Assembly (NCBI GenBank): GCA_943704525.1
Contig: CALSCQ010002261.1
Span: 1 to 22,347 of the forward strand
Origin: Pigoraptor vietnamica
Lineage: Eukaryota > Opisthokonta > Filasterea
Direction of reading: 5' to 3'
DNA: 22,347 nucleotides
Shown: positions 10,728-22,347 of the stretch, piece by piece
Numbering within the stretch: the first letter of the stretch is position 1
How the letters are laid out: every line of letters starts with the position of its first letter
Made by a program: the position numbers and the translations under genes
Notes under the pieces: generated by a model
What the model saw: only the letters and a program-made list of their open reading frames with translations
The model's database searches: none
Told to the model about the DNA's origin: nothing

Positions 10728-10809
10728 ATTCCATGCAGCGGAGCGGCTGGCGACGTAACGGTAACTTCGTCGGTTTGGGCGGCGGCGAAGTTACGCCACA
10801 TTCCATGCA
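10728..10809. repeat. Hairpin flanked by 10-bp direct repeats
   Basis: ATTCCATGCA occurs at 10728-10737 and again at 10800-10809. Between them lie arms GTAACTTCGTCG (10761-10772) and CGGCGAAGTTAC (10783-10794), which pair with one mismatch around a 10-nt loop. It resembles a tiny insertion with target duplication, but the inverted arms are not at the ends, so this is only suggestive. Confidence 0.55.
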
Positions 10810-10959
10810 TACCATGGCTTAACAGTGACGGTGCGCAGTTGACGCAACTCTAATCACTCGCGACAATCCGACGGGGACCATTTCAGGACACCGTCTGCTT
10901 CTTCTGCGTTGTGCAATTTGTTGCGCTTTTTTTTTCAGCTGCGCGCGAACACCGCGGCC

Positions 10960-12226
10960 ATGTTGACGACACGTGCCCTCGCGCGAACGGCGGCCCGCCG
11001 AACGTTGCAATTGTGGTTTTGCTGTCCACGGTCAACCGCCGTGCGGGTGAGTGTGCGGGGTCAGCATGTGCATGTTCGCCCCCGGCCACCCCCTCCCCAC
11101 CGCAACTGACAGTGACGGCAATGCCCTCGCACTGCAGACTGTTATCGCGACGTCGCACGCGCGGTGGGACCCAACGCAGCCGAAATGGGAGAAGGTCGTT
11201 CTGGCGGCACGCGGAGAGGGCATGCGCGTCGCGTCCAAAATGGTGCCGCAAGAGGTGAGTCGGGGGTGGAAGTGGGGGCCTGCACTTTATAGTGATGAGA
11301 GGCGTAGCAGCGGTTGCAACGCGGAACACAATTGGCGCACTCACACGCACCCGCGCGCCCAGCAACGCAAGCACATGCCCGCCGGCTCGTTCGTAACGCT
11401 CATGTCGGACCTGCCGCACGAGGTAAGGATCACATGGCACGTCGCAGTTGTTTGGGTGCAGGTTGCTGAGCGCTTAGGGTGGCTTGCGTCCCTTCCGCAG
11501 ATAACGACGGACGAGCCGACCGAGACTGGCGGCACAGACGCAGCCGCGAGTCCGCTCCACCTTCTTCTTGCGTCGCTCGTTGCTTGCGAGAATGCAACCG
11601 CGCGGCTGTTGACGATGGGGCGCGACATCAAGATCGGCGACATCACATTCAGCGCCGAGGCCGACATGGGTAAGCGTGCCGTTACTGGAGGTAACGAGAA
11701 GGTGATTCTCAACGCACTCTCCTATGTTGCAGAGATACCGAACCGCACGCTCGACCACAACGTGCGCACGCGCTTCCGTCGAGTCGTCGTCAACGTTGAC
11801 GTCGAGACCAACGACGACCAGGACACGGTGGACACGCTCGCGTTCTACGTGCGACAGCGGTGTCCGGTCACGTCGCTCTTCGAAGACGCCGGCATCAAGA
11901 TCGAGACAAAGTGGCGAGCCAAGCAACCGCAGGGGGAGATGCCACGCGACGCCGTGCGCGAAGCAGACTCACAGGCGGCAACAACTGCAGAAACAAGGGC
12001 CACATCGCCGCGGGAGAGCGAGCGCCAAGAGAATGAGGACTCTCCGTCGGGACGCACGAGTGGTGAGGGCGACGGCGACTTGCACGACGGACGCGAAGAT
12101 GCACCCAAGCGACGCCAGCGCAAGGAAATCGAGGCGTGGCCGCACGTCGGCGCCGCGGGTGGCGGGATGCCGTTCGCAAGCCCCGGTCGTGCGACGGAGG
12201 AGCCGCAGGAACAGGGGACAGGATAG
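10960..12226 (+). CDS. OsmC-family protein with probable mitochondrial leader (5 exons)
   Basis: Exons 10960-11046, 11138-11254, 11363-11422, 11501-11669 and 11733-12226; all introns are GT-AG with consistent phase, giving 308 aa. OsmC/Ohr proteins are thiol peroxidases that detoxify organic hydroperoxides, although some family members have no proven activity. The first ~30 residues are rich in Arg, Ala and Thr without acidic residues (LTTRALARTAARRTL), typical of mitochondrial import. The core shows GGTDAAASPLHLLLASLVAC with the first redox cysteine (Cys117) and QRCPVTSLFEDAG with the second (Cys188), both present. After about residue 212 there is a low-complexity charged tail of some 95 residues that ordinary OsmC proteins lack. 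The exon-3 acceptor could also be nine bases later, in frame. Family call secure, peroxidase activity inferred. Confidence 0.88.
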
Positions 12227-12361
12227 GCGTGCCATAGCGCTGTGTTGTGAGTGGGCATGCGTGCGTCGGGCGTGCGCGCAGGCGTCGGGCGGGCGTGCAT
12301 GCGTTGCATTTGCGTCCCACATGTAAATACACCACCCGCGGCAACACCCGTCCTCGCGCGC

Positions 12362-14080
<1,719 letters not shown>

Positions 14081-14223
14081 GGCAACGTCGGATTGCGATC
14101 CTATGCCCCACTGAGCCCAATTCGTAATTAACAGTTCGCACTCAAACTACGGGCCACCAGCAAAAACGCACAGCCCGGGAGTCGAACCTGCGTGTCATGC
14201 TCAGCTCAGTGTATTCAGTCTGC

Positions 14224-16643
14224 TCAGTGTCCGTGGCCGTGGCACGGCTTCCCGTCGTGGGTGTGCCCGTGTCCGGACGGCGCCTGCTGCGGCTGCCCGT
14301 GTCCGTGGCAGGGCTTCCCATCGTGCGTGTGACCGTGTCCGCCGCCGCCGCCCATCGACGCCTGCGAGGGCGCGCCTCCCTGCTGCTGCGGCGGCTGTGC
14401 GCCCCCGTGCCCGTGCCCGTGGCAAGGCTGCCCGTTGTGCGTGTGGCCGTGACCGCCGTGCTGCTGCTGCTGCTGCGCCCCGTGCCCGTGCCCGTGGCAA
14501 GGCTTGCCGTCGTGCGTGTGGCCGTGGCCACCGCCGGCGCCGCCGTGCGAGTGAGCGTGACCGCCGCCGCCGTGCTCTGCGCCCCCATGGCCGTGTCCGT
14601 GTCCGTGGCAGGGCTTGCCGTTGTGCGAGTGGCCGTGGCCGCCGCGCGCGCGCTGCATCTGCTCCATCATGGCCTGCAACAAAGACGTAGCAATTGCGCT
14701 TACGTGTGAGAAGCACTCCCAAACACACGACAGTCGACGTAGCAATTGCGCTTACGTGTGAGAAGCACTCCCAAACACACGACAGTCGAGAGATAAATAC
14801 AGAGAAAACAAGAGATGCGTGCGCGCGGGCAGTGTGGCACATTCCACGCACCTGTCGCCGAGCCTCGATCTGTTCTTGCAGCCTCTTCTGACGCTGCACG
14901 GCCTGCTCGAGCGCGCCCGCCTTCAGCAGCGCCGTCAGCACGCGCTTGGTGAGCTGCTCGTCGGTCGGGGGCGCGCCGTTCTCAGGGGCCTCGGGATCGA
15001 CGCCCCACATCACGGCGAGGTCGCACAGCTGCGTGCGCGTCATGGACGATATTTGGATGGCCGTGTACGGCCGAGGGATGCCCTGCGGCTTCGGGTTCTG
15101 GCCCTGTGCACACGCAAACGACACAACATGAGCGCAATTCAATGAACAGGCGAAGAAAGCGCACAGAGGTATGCACTCGTGTATGCCCGTGCAGCCACAA
15201 GAAGATCGTGCGCCCATACCCACCGCCAGCTTGTCCTTTGCGTACTTGGCGAGGGGGTGCGCCTCCGGCACTTCGGGCGGCACGGCGTCCATGCCCTTCT
15301 CAATGAGGAGATCGACGCATCGCTCAAAGACACACCCGGGCGAGTGGTACGAGCGGGGGCCCGTAAGCGAGCTCTCGGCGGCGCACCGATCGCACGCTGC
15401 CTGGCCAATCGAGCACATGTAGACGGGCGACTGGCACAGGCCAAAGAACACGAGGCGGAGGCCGTTGCGGTCCCTGGGCGCGTGACGATGGAAGGACGAG
15501 ACGTTTAGAGGGCGAAGCAGGCATTGTTGGTCGATTCCATAGATGTTGCGAGTATCTCCTGTGTCACGTTGAGTGGACAGAGACCGCGACAGCAAGCTAG
15601 ACAATCGGCAAGCACATATTGTGATGCGCCACGGAAGCACAACATTCGCGTACATCCATGCGACACCCACTGTGCGCTCGCAATGGGCATGCGATCCAGC
15701 ATCACCCTCAGCGGGCGCCAGTTGCCCTGCGTCACGGCCATCTGAAACGGAGAGATGCCGAGCGAAAAGTCGCCGCCGGTGAAACGCGCGCCGGCGTCGA
15801 TGAGCGCCGACACAATCTCGGGCTCGCGGTCGTAGTAGCACGCAAGGTGGAGGGGCGTGAGGCGGTGCTTCGTCTCCACGCTCATGCCGCGCGCCTTCAT
15901 CACGTCAATCAGAATTTGAACCTGCGCGCGCGTGTGCAGGCAAGAGCAAACAGCCTTGAGAACCACAGTCCACGGAATGCAAGAGAGAGAGAGAGGGGGG
16001 GGGGGGAGGGAGTAGGAGTAAAAACAGTCCGAAAGAGAACAACGTGCAGACCTTCGCGGGTCCGCCCTTCTCGCCCATAACCGCGTCATGGATGAGGTTC
16101 GTTCCGTTGCCGTTCGTGGGGTACGAGAGGTACACGCCGTCGTCCACAAGCGCCCGGAAGCGAGAGACACTGAAGAGATCCTCCGGGGCAGTCGGCGGCC
16201 GCTGGAACGTATGGTCGACCAGCAGCCCAAAGTACGCCCACATCGTGTTCGCATGAAGGGCGAGCCACTGCGCTGCGCCAGGCGTGTCGCGCCACGCGTC
16301 GACGATGGGACCGCACGTGCGCACAAAGCAGTGGGCCTGCTGGAGCGTCGTCTCGCCGCCGAGCGTGCGAGGGACGCGGGACAGGACGTCCATCTCGACG
16401 CCGTGGCTCCCGCGCACGTGAGGGATCACGTGATTCCAGCCAAACTGCGCCGCCTGAAAGACCGAGCTGCCGACAGCGGTGAGGCCCTCGCTAAGCCCCT
16501 CCCACACAAAGCGGCCGACTTCGGGACCGTCCGGAGAGAAGTTGGGAACCTGCGCAAGGGTGGTGCGCGTGTTATGCATCGTGTGAGCGCTTTTGCAAGA
16601 TACGCACACTTTCTCACAACATCCGCACAACCGCACACACACA

Positions 16644-16679
<36 letters not shown>

Positions 16680-17624
16680 CACGCACACGCATGACATTAG
16701 CTCCCCACATTGCCCTCCGCAGTCTCGTCGCCATACTCCGCACGCAGCTCCTCGGCGTGCTTGCGCTGGCGCAGATAGAGGCTGTACGCAAGCGCAAACG
16801 CCCACGGAACAGCCGATCCATTGTGCTCCATCATGGCCGCCGCCAGTTCCGAGTCGCTGTCCTCGGCCACGCCGGCGTAGCGCAGAAAGCCGTCGTAGTC
16901 CTTCTTCGCGAAGAACAGCGCCGGCACGTGATAATGGTAATTTGGGAATGACGGCGCCTTGAACGCGGTGGCCGAGTTCTCCATCGCCGCGAGCTGAAGA
17001 TAGTGCGAGAGGGCGTCCTCGTAACGGCCCATCTTGCGAAGGGTGTTGGCGACCCCGAAAACGGCGCGAAAGTATGCGCGGAGGGGCCCGAGATTGAAGA
17101 TGCCCTTCCCGCTTTTGATCTCCTCGTCGAGCGTGGGGAAAGTGCGCTTTGAGCACTCGACGGCGCGCTCAAAGTGCGCGAGTGCATCGGCGTACGAAGT
17201 CGACGTCATTTGGGCGAGTGCGTTGTGGCCCTCCGGGCAGAGGCCGTCCGAGATTGCAAACGCGCGCGCGACCACCTCCTTCACCCTGTTAACGTCCTGC
17301 AGTCCGTATGCGTTGAGGGCCATCGCGGTCGCATCGCGGCAGATGGGCTTTGCGTAGAGCTCCGCGGGCGCATCCAGCAGCGACGGCTGTGTGCGTTACA
17401 ACACGGGGAAAAGGGTGAGTTACTGCTCGGCATCACCTCGATCAGCCACTTCAATACGAACGAAGACGCACCAGTTCGTCGCGAATCTCGGGATAGATGG
17501 GGACCATTCCGTCGCTTGGAAAGCTTCCCTCGCCGCCGAGTATCTCGAAGGGAAGGGGCATCTCCGGGTTGAGGCACGTGTCCGGGAGTGCCTTGAGGAC
17601 GTCAAACATGCTGAGTGCCGCCAT
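14224..17624 (-). CDS. TPR-ankyrin protein with His/Cys-rich repeated tail (7 exons)
   Basis: Exons in transcript order: 17624-17472, 17386-16709, 16549-16052, 15921-15671, 15473-15224, 15103-14852, 14673-14224; phases agree, 843 aa. Residues about 90-240 are TPR-like (SYADALAHFERAVE; FGVANTLRKMGRYEDALSHYLQ) and recall the CPEA.../GR-x-EA block of ST7-type TPR proteins. Residues about 430-525 carry ankyrin repeats (TPLHLACYYDREPEIVSALIDAGA). A cysteine cluster follows (CSIGQAACDRCAAE, then a Cys and FERC), possibly a metal site. A coiled stretch near 665-705 (QRQKRLQEQIEARRQ) leads into a 149-residue last exon with five copies of GHGHTHDGKPCHGHGH-like units, ending at the stop. It is probably cytosolic, scaffold-like and metal-binding; function not recognised. 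The least canonical donor is 16708 (GTGGGG). Confidence 0.82.
14684..14787. repeat. Perfect tandem duplication of a 52-bp unit in an intron
   Basis: 14684-14735 and 14736-14787 are identical, starting GACGTAGCAATTGCG and ending CACACGACAGTC. They lie at the 3' end, in transcript sense, of intron 14674-14851, which they nearly double in length. Confidence 0.95.
15981..16015. repeat. Purine tract (GA)n-G12
   Basis: An uninterrupted run of GA repeats, twelve G and GGGAGG on the plus strand inside intron 15922-16051. In transcript sense it is a long pyrimidine tract in the middle of the intron. Confidence 0.85.
16632..16690. repeat. CA microsatellite in intron 16550-16708
   Basis: About 55 nt of (CA)n; in transcript sense a (GU)n run beginning about 18 nt after the 5' splice site of the second intron of the TPR-ankyrin gene. 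Confidence 0.9.
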
Positions 17625-17914
17625 GGTCACGTGGGGCCGGCGCAGCGCGCGACAACCGACGGAAGCTGTGAGAGTGTAGCACGCACAAGGGCGAGTGTGG
17701 CGAAGGGAGACAGCGACTTTAAGCCGAGCAGAGTGCGATGCAGTCAAGAAACAAAGGCAGTGTAGGGGCACTTTTGTTCCAAGCGCACATGTGACCGTCT
17801 ATTTAGTGACGTCATGATGATGTGCGCGAGTGTTTACCCAGCACCCCACTCCGCGCACCGTTAACCGCCGCAAAAGATGCCCCCGAGGTCTTGCTTTATC
17901 TTTTGCCGTGGAGA
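17625..17914. promoter_or_regulatory. Divergent intergenic region (TPR-ankyrin / F-box-ankyrin)
   Basis: 290 nt between two start codons facing away from each other, so probably a shared promoter region. It contains TGACGTCA (17806-17813), a palindromic CRE-like site. The frame of the plus-strand gene stays open for 31 codons upstream of its first ATG, but only from a GTG, so I do not extend the gene. Confidence 0.45.
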
Positions 17915-20086
17915 ATGGACGTCTCTGGCGACGCAAGCGAGGTGTTGCTTCTCCTCGACCTGTCGGAGGAAGTGCTCGTTCACATCGTGAAGGTCGGGCG
18001 CTTCACACTCACGGACATTGGTCACCTCCGCGCGACCTGCAAGCGCCTCTGCGACTTCTTCGACCGCATTAGGGACACGGTCAACGATTATGCCTTCGGG
18101 GACCTCTCGCGTTACCGACCATACGGCTTCTGGGACATCGACCTCGCGGCGAAAAGCGGGCACTTCGAGGTGATTCAGCTGCTCCACGAGGACGAGGTCA
18201 AGCGCGGTCGCGTGACGCACTGCACGAACAGGTCGATGGCGTGCGCCCTCGAGCGCGGCGACTTGGACGCGTTCATTTTCATCGCCTGCAACCGCTGCGA
18301 AGTGTTCTGGGAGCCGCACTGGTACGACTGCTTGCGGGGTCCCTTTCGCTGCCTGAGCCGGGAGCAGGTGGCCGCTCTGCTGGACGGAGCCCCCTCGTTC
18401 GCAGCGTCGAATCTGTGGGCCGCCGTCGACGCAGCCAAGGCAGCAATTGCCGTGGGAGACGGCGGTCTTCTCGGTCGGCTACTACCCTCTGTGGAGGCAA
18501 GGCAAGTGCCGGAATTGATTGCGGATGCGCTCTTTTGCGGAGCCCTCGATAACGGCGTCCTCGACGTGCTCTCGACTGCTAAGGCGCGCTGTGCGGACTG
18601 CGACGTGAAAGTGACAGACTGTCTCTTTGTTCTTGCCGCGATGGACGGCACCGACGGCGCTCTCGATCGCGCCGTTATGCGCGCCCCAGTCGCGTTTGGG
18701 TCGCTGCCGTTCGAATCGAGGGAATCCATTGCGACACGCGCGTTTCTCATGGGAAACGACGCGGCACTGGCGCGCCTGCGTGGCATGGTGGCAACATGCG
18801 CCGAACCGTGCGAATGGGGGGCGGTCGAATGGGTTGTGCGGAGACTCAAGCCCACGCACAGGGCGCTCGTGCCGCTCCTACTTCGCGGCAGGTTCGCCGA
18901 CGCCGAAGTCGTCGCGCCGCAGTTGAGTGACTGGGCCCTCTCGCGTTCGATTTGGCTCTTGCAACACTACGGTGCGGACAACGCGCTCGCGTGGATGAAG
19001 GAGAAGGGGTTGCTCGGCGACTATCGGGCGCTGTTGGACGGCTATCATTACGCGATCAACGGCCTCGAAACATCCCTGGAGTGGCTTCCGCGCGCACCCC
19101 CGTTGAAACTCACCTGCGGCGTCGTCGACTTTACGCTGGCCGTAATGGACCAGCTGCGCAGCGGCACGGACGGCGCATCTCGCTGCAGCGGCTTTGGTGA
19201 GGCGATAGCGGAGGCCTGGTTCGCGCGGTGCTTCAGGGAGGGCAACCTCGCCGTTCTGCGCCACCTCTGCGAGCGCGTCAATGTCTTTAGGATTTTCGAA
19301 CGCAACAAGTCGGCGTACGCTGTCCAGAACGCGGACGCGGCGGTCGCCGGCGGGCACTATGCCATGGTGTCCTACATGATCGACGTGAACTGGGGCAGTG
19401 CGACTGTCTTCGAGTCGCCGCTGGTCGGCGACGTGCGGACGCTGGACCCTGTGCGGCGCCCCTTCAACCTTTCGAACGCGCTCGACACCGCGATGCACAA
19501 CGGACACTATCGACTCGCGCGCTTGCTTGAGACTGGGCTTGTTGGTCAGCGCGCGTCGTTGCGTGCGGCCGTGCTATCTCGCCGATGGCGGCTGTTTCGC
19601 GGGGTGCTATCGCGGAAACCCACGGGCAGCGAGCTGCAGCGCGCCTTCCTAGTGGCAGCACAGAATGGACGTCTTGACTTTGTGCGGTGGTTTGGCGAGA
19701 ACTACCCTAAAATTGTGGACATGGCGCGCCCACATCTCAAAGCCGCGTTGTCAGCCGTGCGAGACATGCGTTTTCTGCGCGCTGTGCTAGAAACGCACCC
19801 CGGCGTTGTGAGCGCCAGTGACAGAGGCCCCCCTTGCGAGGCGGTCCAAGTCAACTACGACACGTTCGTGCTCGAGCGAGAGCTCGGCGTCGAGCTTGTT
19901 TCTCGGCCACTCCATGCGCGCCTGTGGGCTGAGAGGAAGGACGCGTTGCAGGCGGCGAAGGACTTTGGCGTTCGCGTGGAACCGATGAGTGTCTCTGCGC
20001 TTGCACAGCTGGAAGCGTCCGGCAAGACTGCACCCGCCATCATTCGGTGGCTGAGAGACAATTTTGCGGCCGCGGAGTGCCACTGA
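17915..20086 (+). CDS. Intronless F-box-like / ankyrin-like repeat protein
   Basis: One open frame of 723 aa. Residues about 10-50 (LLLLDLSEEVLVHIVKVG, then LRATCKRLCDFF) fit an F-box. The rest is a chain of degenerate ankyrin-type helices: DLAAKSGHFEVIQLLHE (76-92), ADAAVAGGHYAMVSYMID, NALDTAMHNGHYRLARLLE and VAAQNGRLDFVRWFGENY. A conserved C-terminal block (FVLERELGVEL, then DALQAAKDFGVRVEP) is shared with the broken copy downstream. It probably recruits substrates to an SCF ubiquitin ligase; inferred from architecture only. No introns, signal peptide or membrane segment. Start set at the first ATG (17915). F-box/ankyrin genes with this layout are abundant in giant viruses of amoebae such as pandoraviruses and also in amoeba genomes. 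Confidence 0.82.
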   Translation: MDVSGDASEVLLLLDLSEEVLVHIVKVGRFTLTDIGHLRATCKRLCDFFDRIRDTVNDYAFGDLSRYRPYGFWDIDLAAKSGHFEVIQLLHEDEVKRGRVTHCTNRSMACALERGDLDAFIFIACNRCEVFWEPHWYDCLRGPFRCLSREQVAALLDGAPSFAASNLWAAVDAAKAAIAVGDGGLLGRLLPSVEARQVPELIADALFCGALDNGVLDVLSTAKARCADCDVKVTDCLFVLAAMDGTDGALDRAVMRAPVAFGSLPFESRESIATRAFLMGNDAALARLRGMVATCAEPCEWGAVEWVVRRLKPTHRALVPLLLRGRFADAEVVAPQLSDWALSRSIWLLQHYGADNALAWMKEKGLLGDYRALLDGYHYAINGLETSLEWLPRAPPLKLTCGVVDFTLAVMDQLRSGTDGASRCSGFGEAIAEAWFARCFREGNLAVLRHLCERVNVFRIFERNKSAYAVQNADAAVAGGHYAMVSYMIDVNWGSATVFESPLVGDVRTLDPVRRPFNLSNALDTAMHNGHYRLARLLETGLVGQRASLRAAVLSRRWRLFRGVLSRKPTGSELQRAFLVAAQNGRLDFVRWFGENYPKIVDMARPHLKAALSAVRDMRFLRAVLETHPGVVSASDRGPPCEAVQVNYDTFVLERELGVELVSRPLHARLWAERKDALQAAKDFGVRVEPMSVSALAQLEASGKTAPAIIRWLRDNFAAAECH

Positions 20087-20224
20087 GAACCTTGCGTGAG
20101 GAGCGCTGTAGCTGCGTTGGTAATGTTCGAGTTCACGTAACCGCACTCTCACATGTAGGTCAAAGGCACCCATACTCGCGCGTCGTGCAAGCCTCTGCGT
20201 GCATACAGTAAACCCAACAATTGT

Positions 20225-20950
20225 TCATTTACTCGCAAGCACAAACTTTCCCGCCGCCAACCCATCTTCCAACCACCGCGCAAACGGCGGGTCTCCCTTG
20301 CGCACCCTGTCCAGTTCCTGTGACGTCAGAGGAACAATCGGGATCGCAAAGTCGATCGCCGCCTGCAGCGCCCCCCGATCCGCGCTTTGCCAGCGTCGAC
20401 ATGCGCATGGGCCGCCTGTGCATCTCCACGCCGAGGCGGCGCTCGAGGACGAAGGAGTCGTATCGGCCCGACTCGACCCCCGTCGGGATGCACGACTGGT
20501 ACTTGCGGAGCATCGTGTGCACGAATTCGACATCGCTCGCTACGGCGAGGGAGAACTCCCACAGGTCCGGCAGACAATCCGCAAACACCTCGGGCTCGTT
20601 CTCCTCGAACCAGCACAAAGTCAAGCCGCCCTCCGGGTCACGTGGCGCGCGCCGCGACCCACTTGAAGAGCGACCACTGGCGCGAGCGGCACGCAGCCTA
20701 CACTCGCGCGCAGTCCCGGCACGCGCCGGTCGATCATCCGTGCCAGGCGTGTGTGCCCGCCACGCACAGCAGCATCGAGCGCGTCCATCATGTCGAACGG
20801 TCGCAGCGCCACATCGAACGCATCCTCCTTGCGCGATGCCTTGACGCGGTCACCGGCACAACACGCGCATTCACTCGGTCCATCATGTACTCAGCACAAC
20901 GTCCCTGACGTGATCGGCGCCCGCGGCTGTTGTCGGCGGCCAAACTGCGG
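20225..20950 (-). pseudogene. Truncated, frameshifted paralogue of the F-box/ankyrin-like gene
   Basis: Translating the minus strand in pieces reproduces the C-terminal third of the neighbouring gene in order: ADHVRDVV then YMMDRVN (cf. GHYAMVSYMIDVN), LRPFDMMDALDAAVRGGHTRLARMID (cf. RPFNLSNALDTAMHNGHYRLARLLE), WFEENEPEVFADCLPDLW (cf. WFGENYPKIVDMARPHL), YDSFVLERRLGVEM (cf. YDTFVLERELGVEL) and ADRGALQAAIDFAIPIVP. These pieces fall in at least four successive different frames, with no intron-like gap where homology is continuous (for example near 20395). The 5' two thirds, including any F-box, is missing or unrecognisable. It lies tail-to-tail with the intact copy, 138 nt from its stop codon. 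A few of the shifts could be sequencing errors, but not plausibly all. Confidence 0.8.
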
Positions 20951-21261
20951 TCGGCGTCCGCGTCCGGCACGGGGACATCCGGACTCTAGGAGCCTCGGTG
21001 ATACCAGCGCTTAGTGTTGAGCCGCAGGGGCTGCAGTATTCGAGAGCATAGAACGAATTGCGGCAAGAGGGGGTGCGAGCCGCGCGCCCGCCCGGACAAA
21101 TGCCTGATTCTGTCCGGATGCTGACGTCAGCCGGCATTTCGCAGTCGACGCACTCTTTTCGTTCCCTTCGCTTTCACTTTGTGCGCATCGCTCACACTCT
21201 TTGCTGTGTATAGAGAGGTTCGCATTATTGAATAGCGCGCGCACCTCCGTCCGTCCGCAAG
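20951..21261. promoter_or_regulatory. Region upstream of the methyltransferase gene
   Basis: No gene seen. TATAGAG at 21209-21215 lies about 50 nt before the start codon and could be a TATA element. A CRE-like TGACGTCA is at 21122-21129. The left edge may hold more decayed pseudogene sequence. Confidence 0.35.
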
Positions 21262-22104
<843 letters not shown>

Positions 22105-22230
22105 GTAAGCGAGCTTTGATGCACCCGCCCGTGCGTGCCTTGTGTGCGACGGTGCGAGTGATGTATGCTGTTGTCCAATTCTTTGGGGGGCTTTATTGCA
22201 TCAAGTATATTCTTCTGCCGCCACGCACAT

Positions 22231-22295
22231 GCTCACGCACGCACGCACGCACACGCACACACGCACACACGCACATACACACACACACACACACA

Positions 22296-22347
<52 letters not shown>
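22231..22347. repeat. Compound CA-CT microsatellite at the window end
   Basis: CACGCACA-type repeats become pure (CA)n and then switch at about 22298 to (CT)n, which runs to the last base. It lies in the intron that leaves the window. Confidence 0.95.

Larger units (their letters stand above)
10096..10959. promoter_or_regulatory. Divergent intergenic region between the receptor kinase and OsmC genes
   Basis: No convincing gene. From left: leader/promoter of the kinase, a GT run (10239-10257), a short A/T-rich patch (10310-10365), then a GC-rich block with several inverted repeats (see separate entries), and a pyrimidine-rich stretch ending in TTTTTTTTTCAG (about 10927-10938) just before the OsmC start codon. 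The last could be a 3' splice site of a leader intron. An open frame at 10339-10620 lacks an early ATG and resembles nothing I know. Confidence 0.5.

Noticed and set aside
14157-14200. Possible tRNA gene on the minus strand
   Set aside because: Only a T-arm-like loop (GGTTCGACTCC) is present; the T stem pairs at three of five positions and no D arm, anticodon arm or acceptor stem can be drawn.
14201-15841. 546-residue unspliced minus-strand frame across the TPR-ankyrin gene
   Set aside because: It reads through introns, including the 52-bp duplication, and shifts into a wrong frame over the His-rich exon. The spliced model fits phases and repeats better.
17822-17914. 31-codon N-terminal extension of the F-box/ankyrin-like gene
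   Set aside because: It would need a GTG start; in a eukaryotic gene the first ATG at 17915 is preferred and the F-box follows directly.

Overview
The window looks like nuclear DNA of a GC-rich, intron-rich protist, most likely an Acanthamoeba-like amoebozoan. Four observations point there. Coding DNA is GC-rich. Most genes are broken by many short GT-AG introns (about 60-470 nt). There are TTAGGG-type telomere-like fragments. One gene is a receptor kinase with a bacterial-type solute-binding ectodomain, and two others are F-box/repeat genes of a style known from amoebae and their giant viruses. The genus is an inference. I see no bacterial operon, RNA gene, IS element or CRISPR array. CDS coordinates below span introns; I assembled the exons by hand from splice sites, reading phase and family conservation and list them in each entry.

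Layout, left to right: (1) phenylalanine hydroxylase, minus strand, 5 coding exons (132-2127). (2) An intronless F-box-like/leucine-rich-repeat gene, plus strand (2687-4456). (3) A 13-exon receptor kinase, minus strand (4698-10095): signal peptide, family-1 solute-binding domain, one membrane helix, TKL-type kinase, PH domain. (4) An 864-nt intergenic stretch with hairpins. (5) An OsmC-family protein with a probable mitochondrial leader, plus strand, 5 exons (10960-12226). (6) An ABHD11-like alpha/beta hydrolase, minus strand, 5 exons (12362-14080). (7) A TPR-ankyrin protein with a histidine/cysteine-rich repeated tail, minus strand, 7 exons (14224-17624). (8) An intronless F-box-like/ankyrin-like gene, plus strand (17915-20086), followed tail-to-tail by a frameshifted paralogue on the minus strand (about 20225-20950). 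(9) The 5' part of a SAM-dependent methyltransferase, plus strand, leaving the window inside an intron (21262 to beyond 22104).

The genes do not form a pathway. The strongest themes are the sensor fusion protein, which suggests an extracellular small ligand read out by an intracellular kinase and a lipid- or protein-binding PH domain, and the contrast between intron-rich cellular genes and two long intronless F-box-type repeat genes, one with a decayed inverted copy. CA/GT microsatellites are dense and mostly sit inside introns or just upstream of genes; they generate many spurious Cys/Val or His/Thr open frames.
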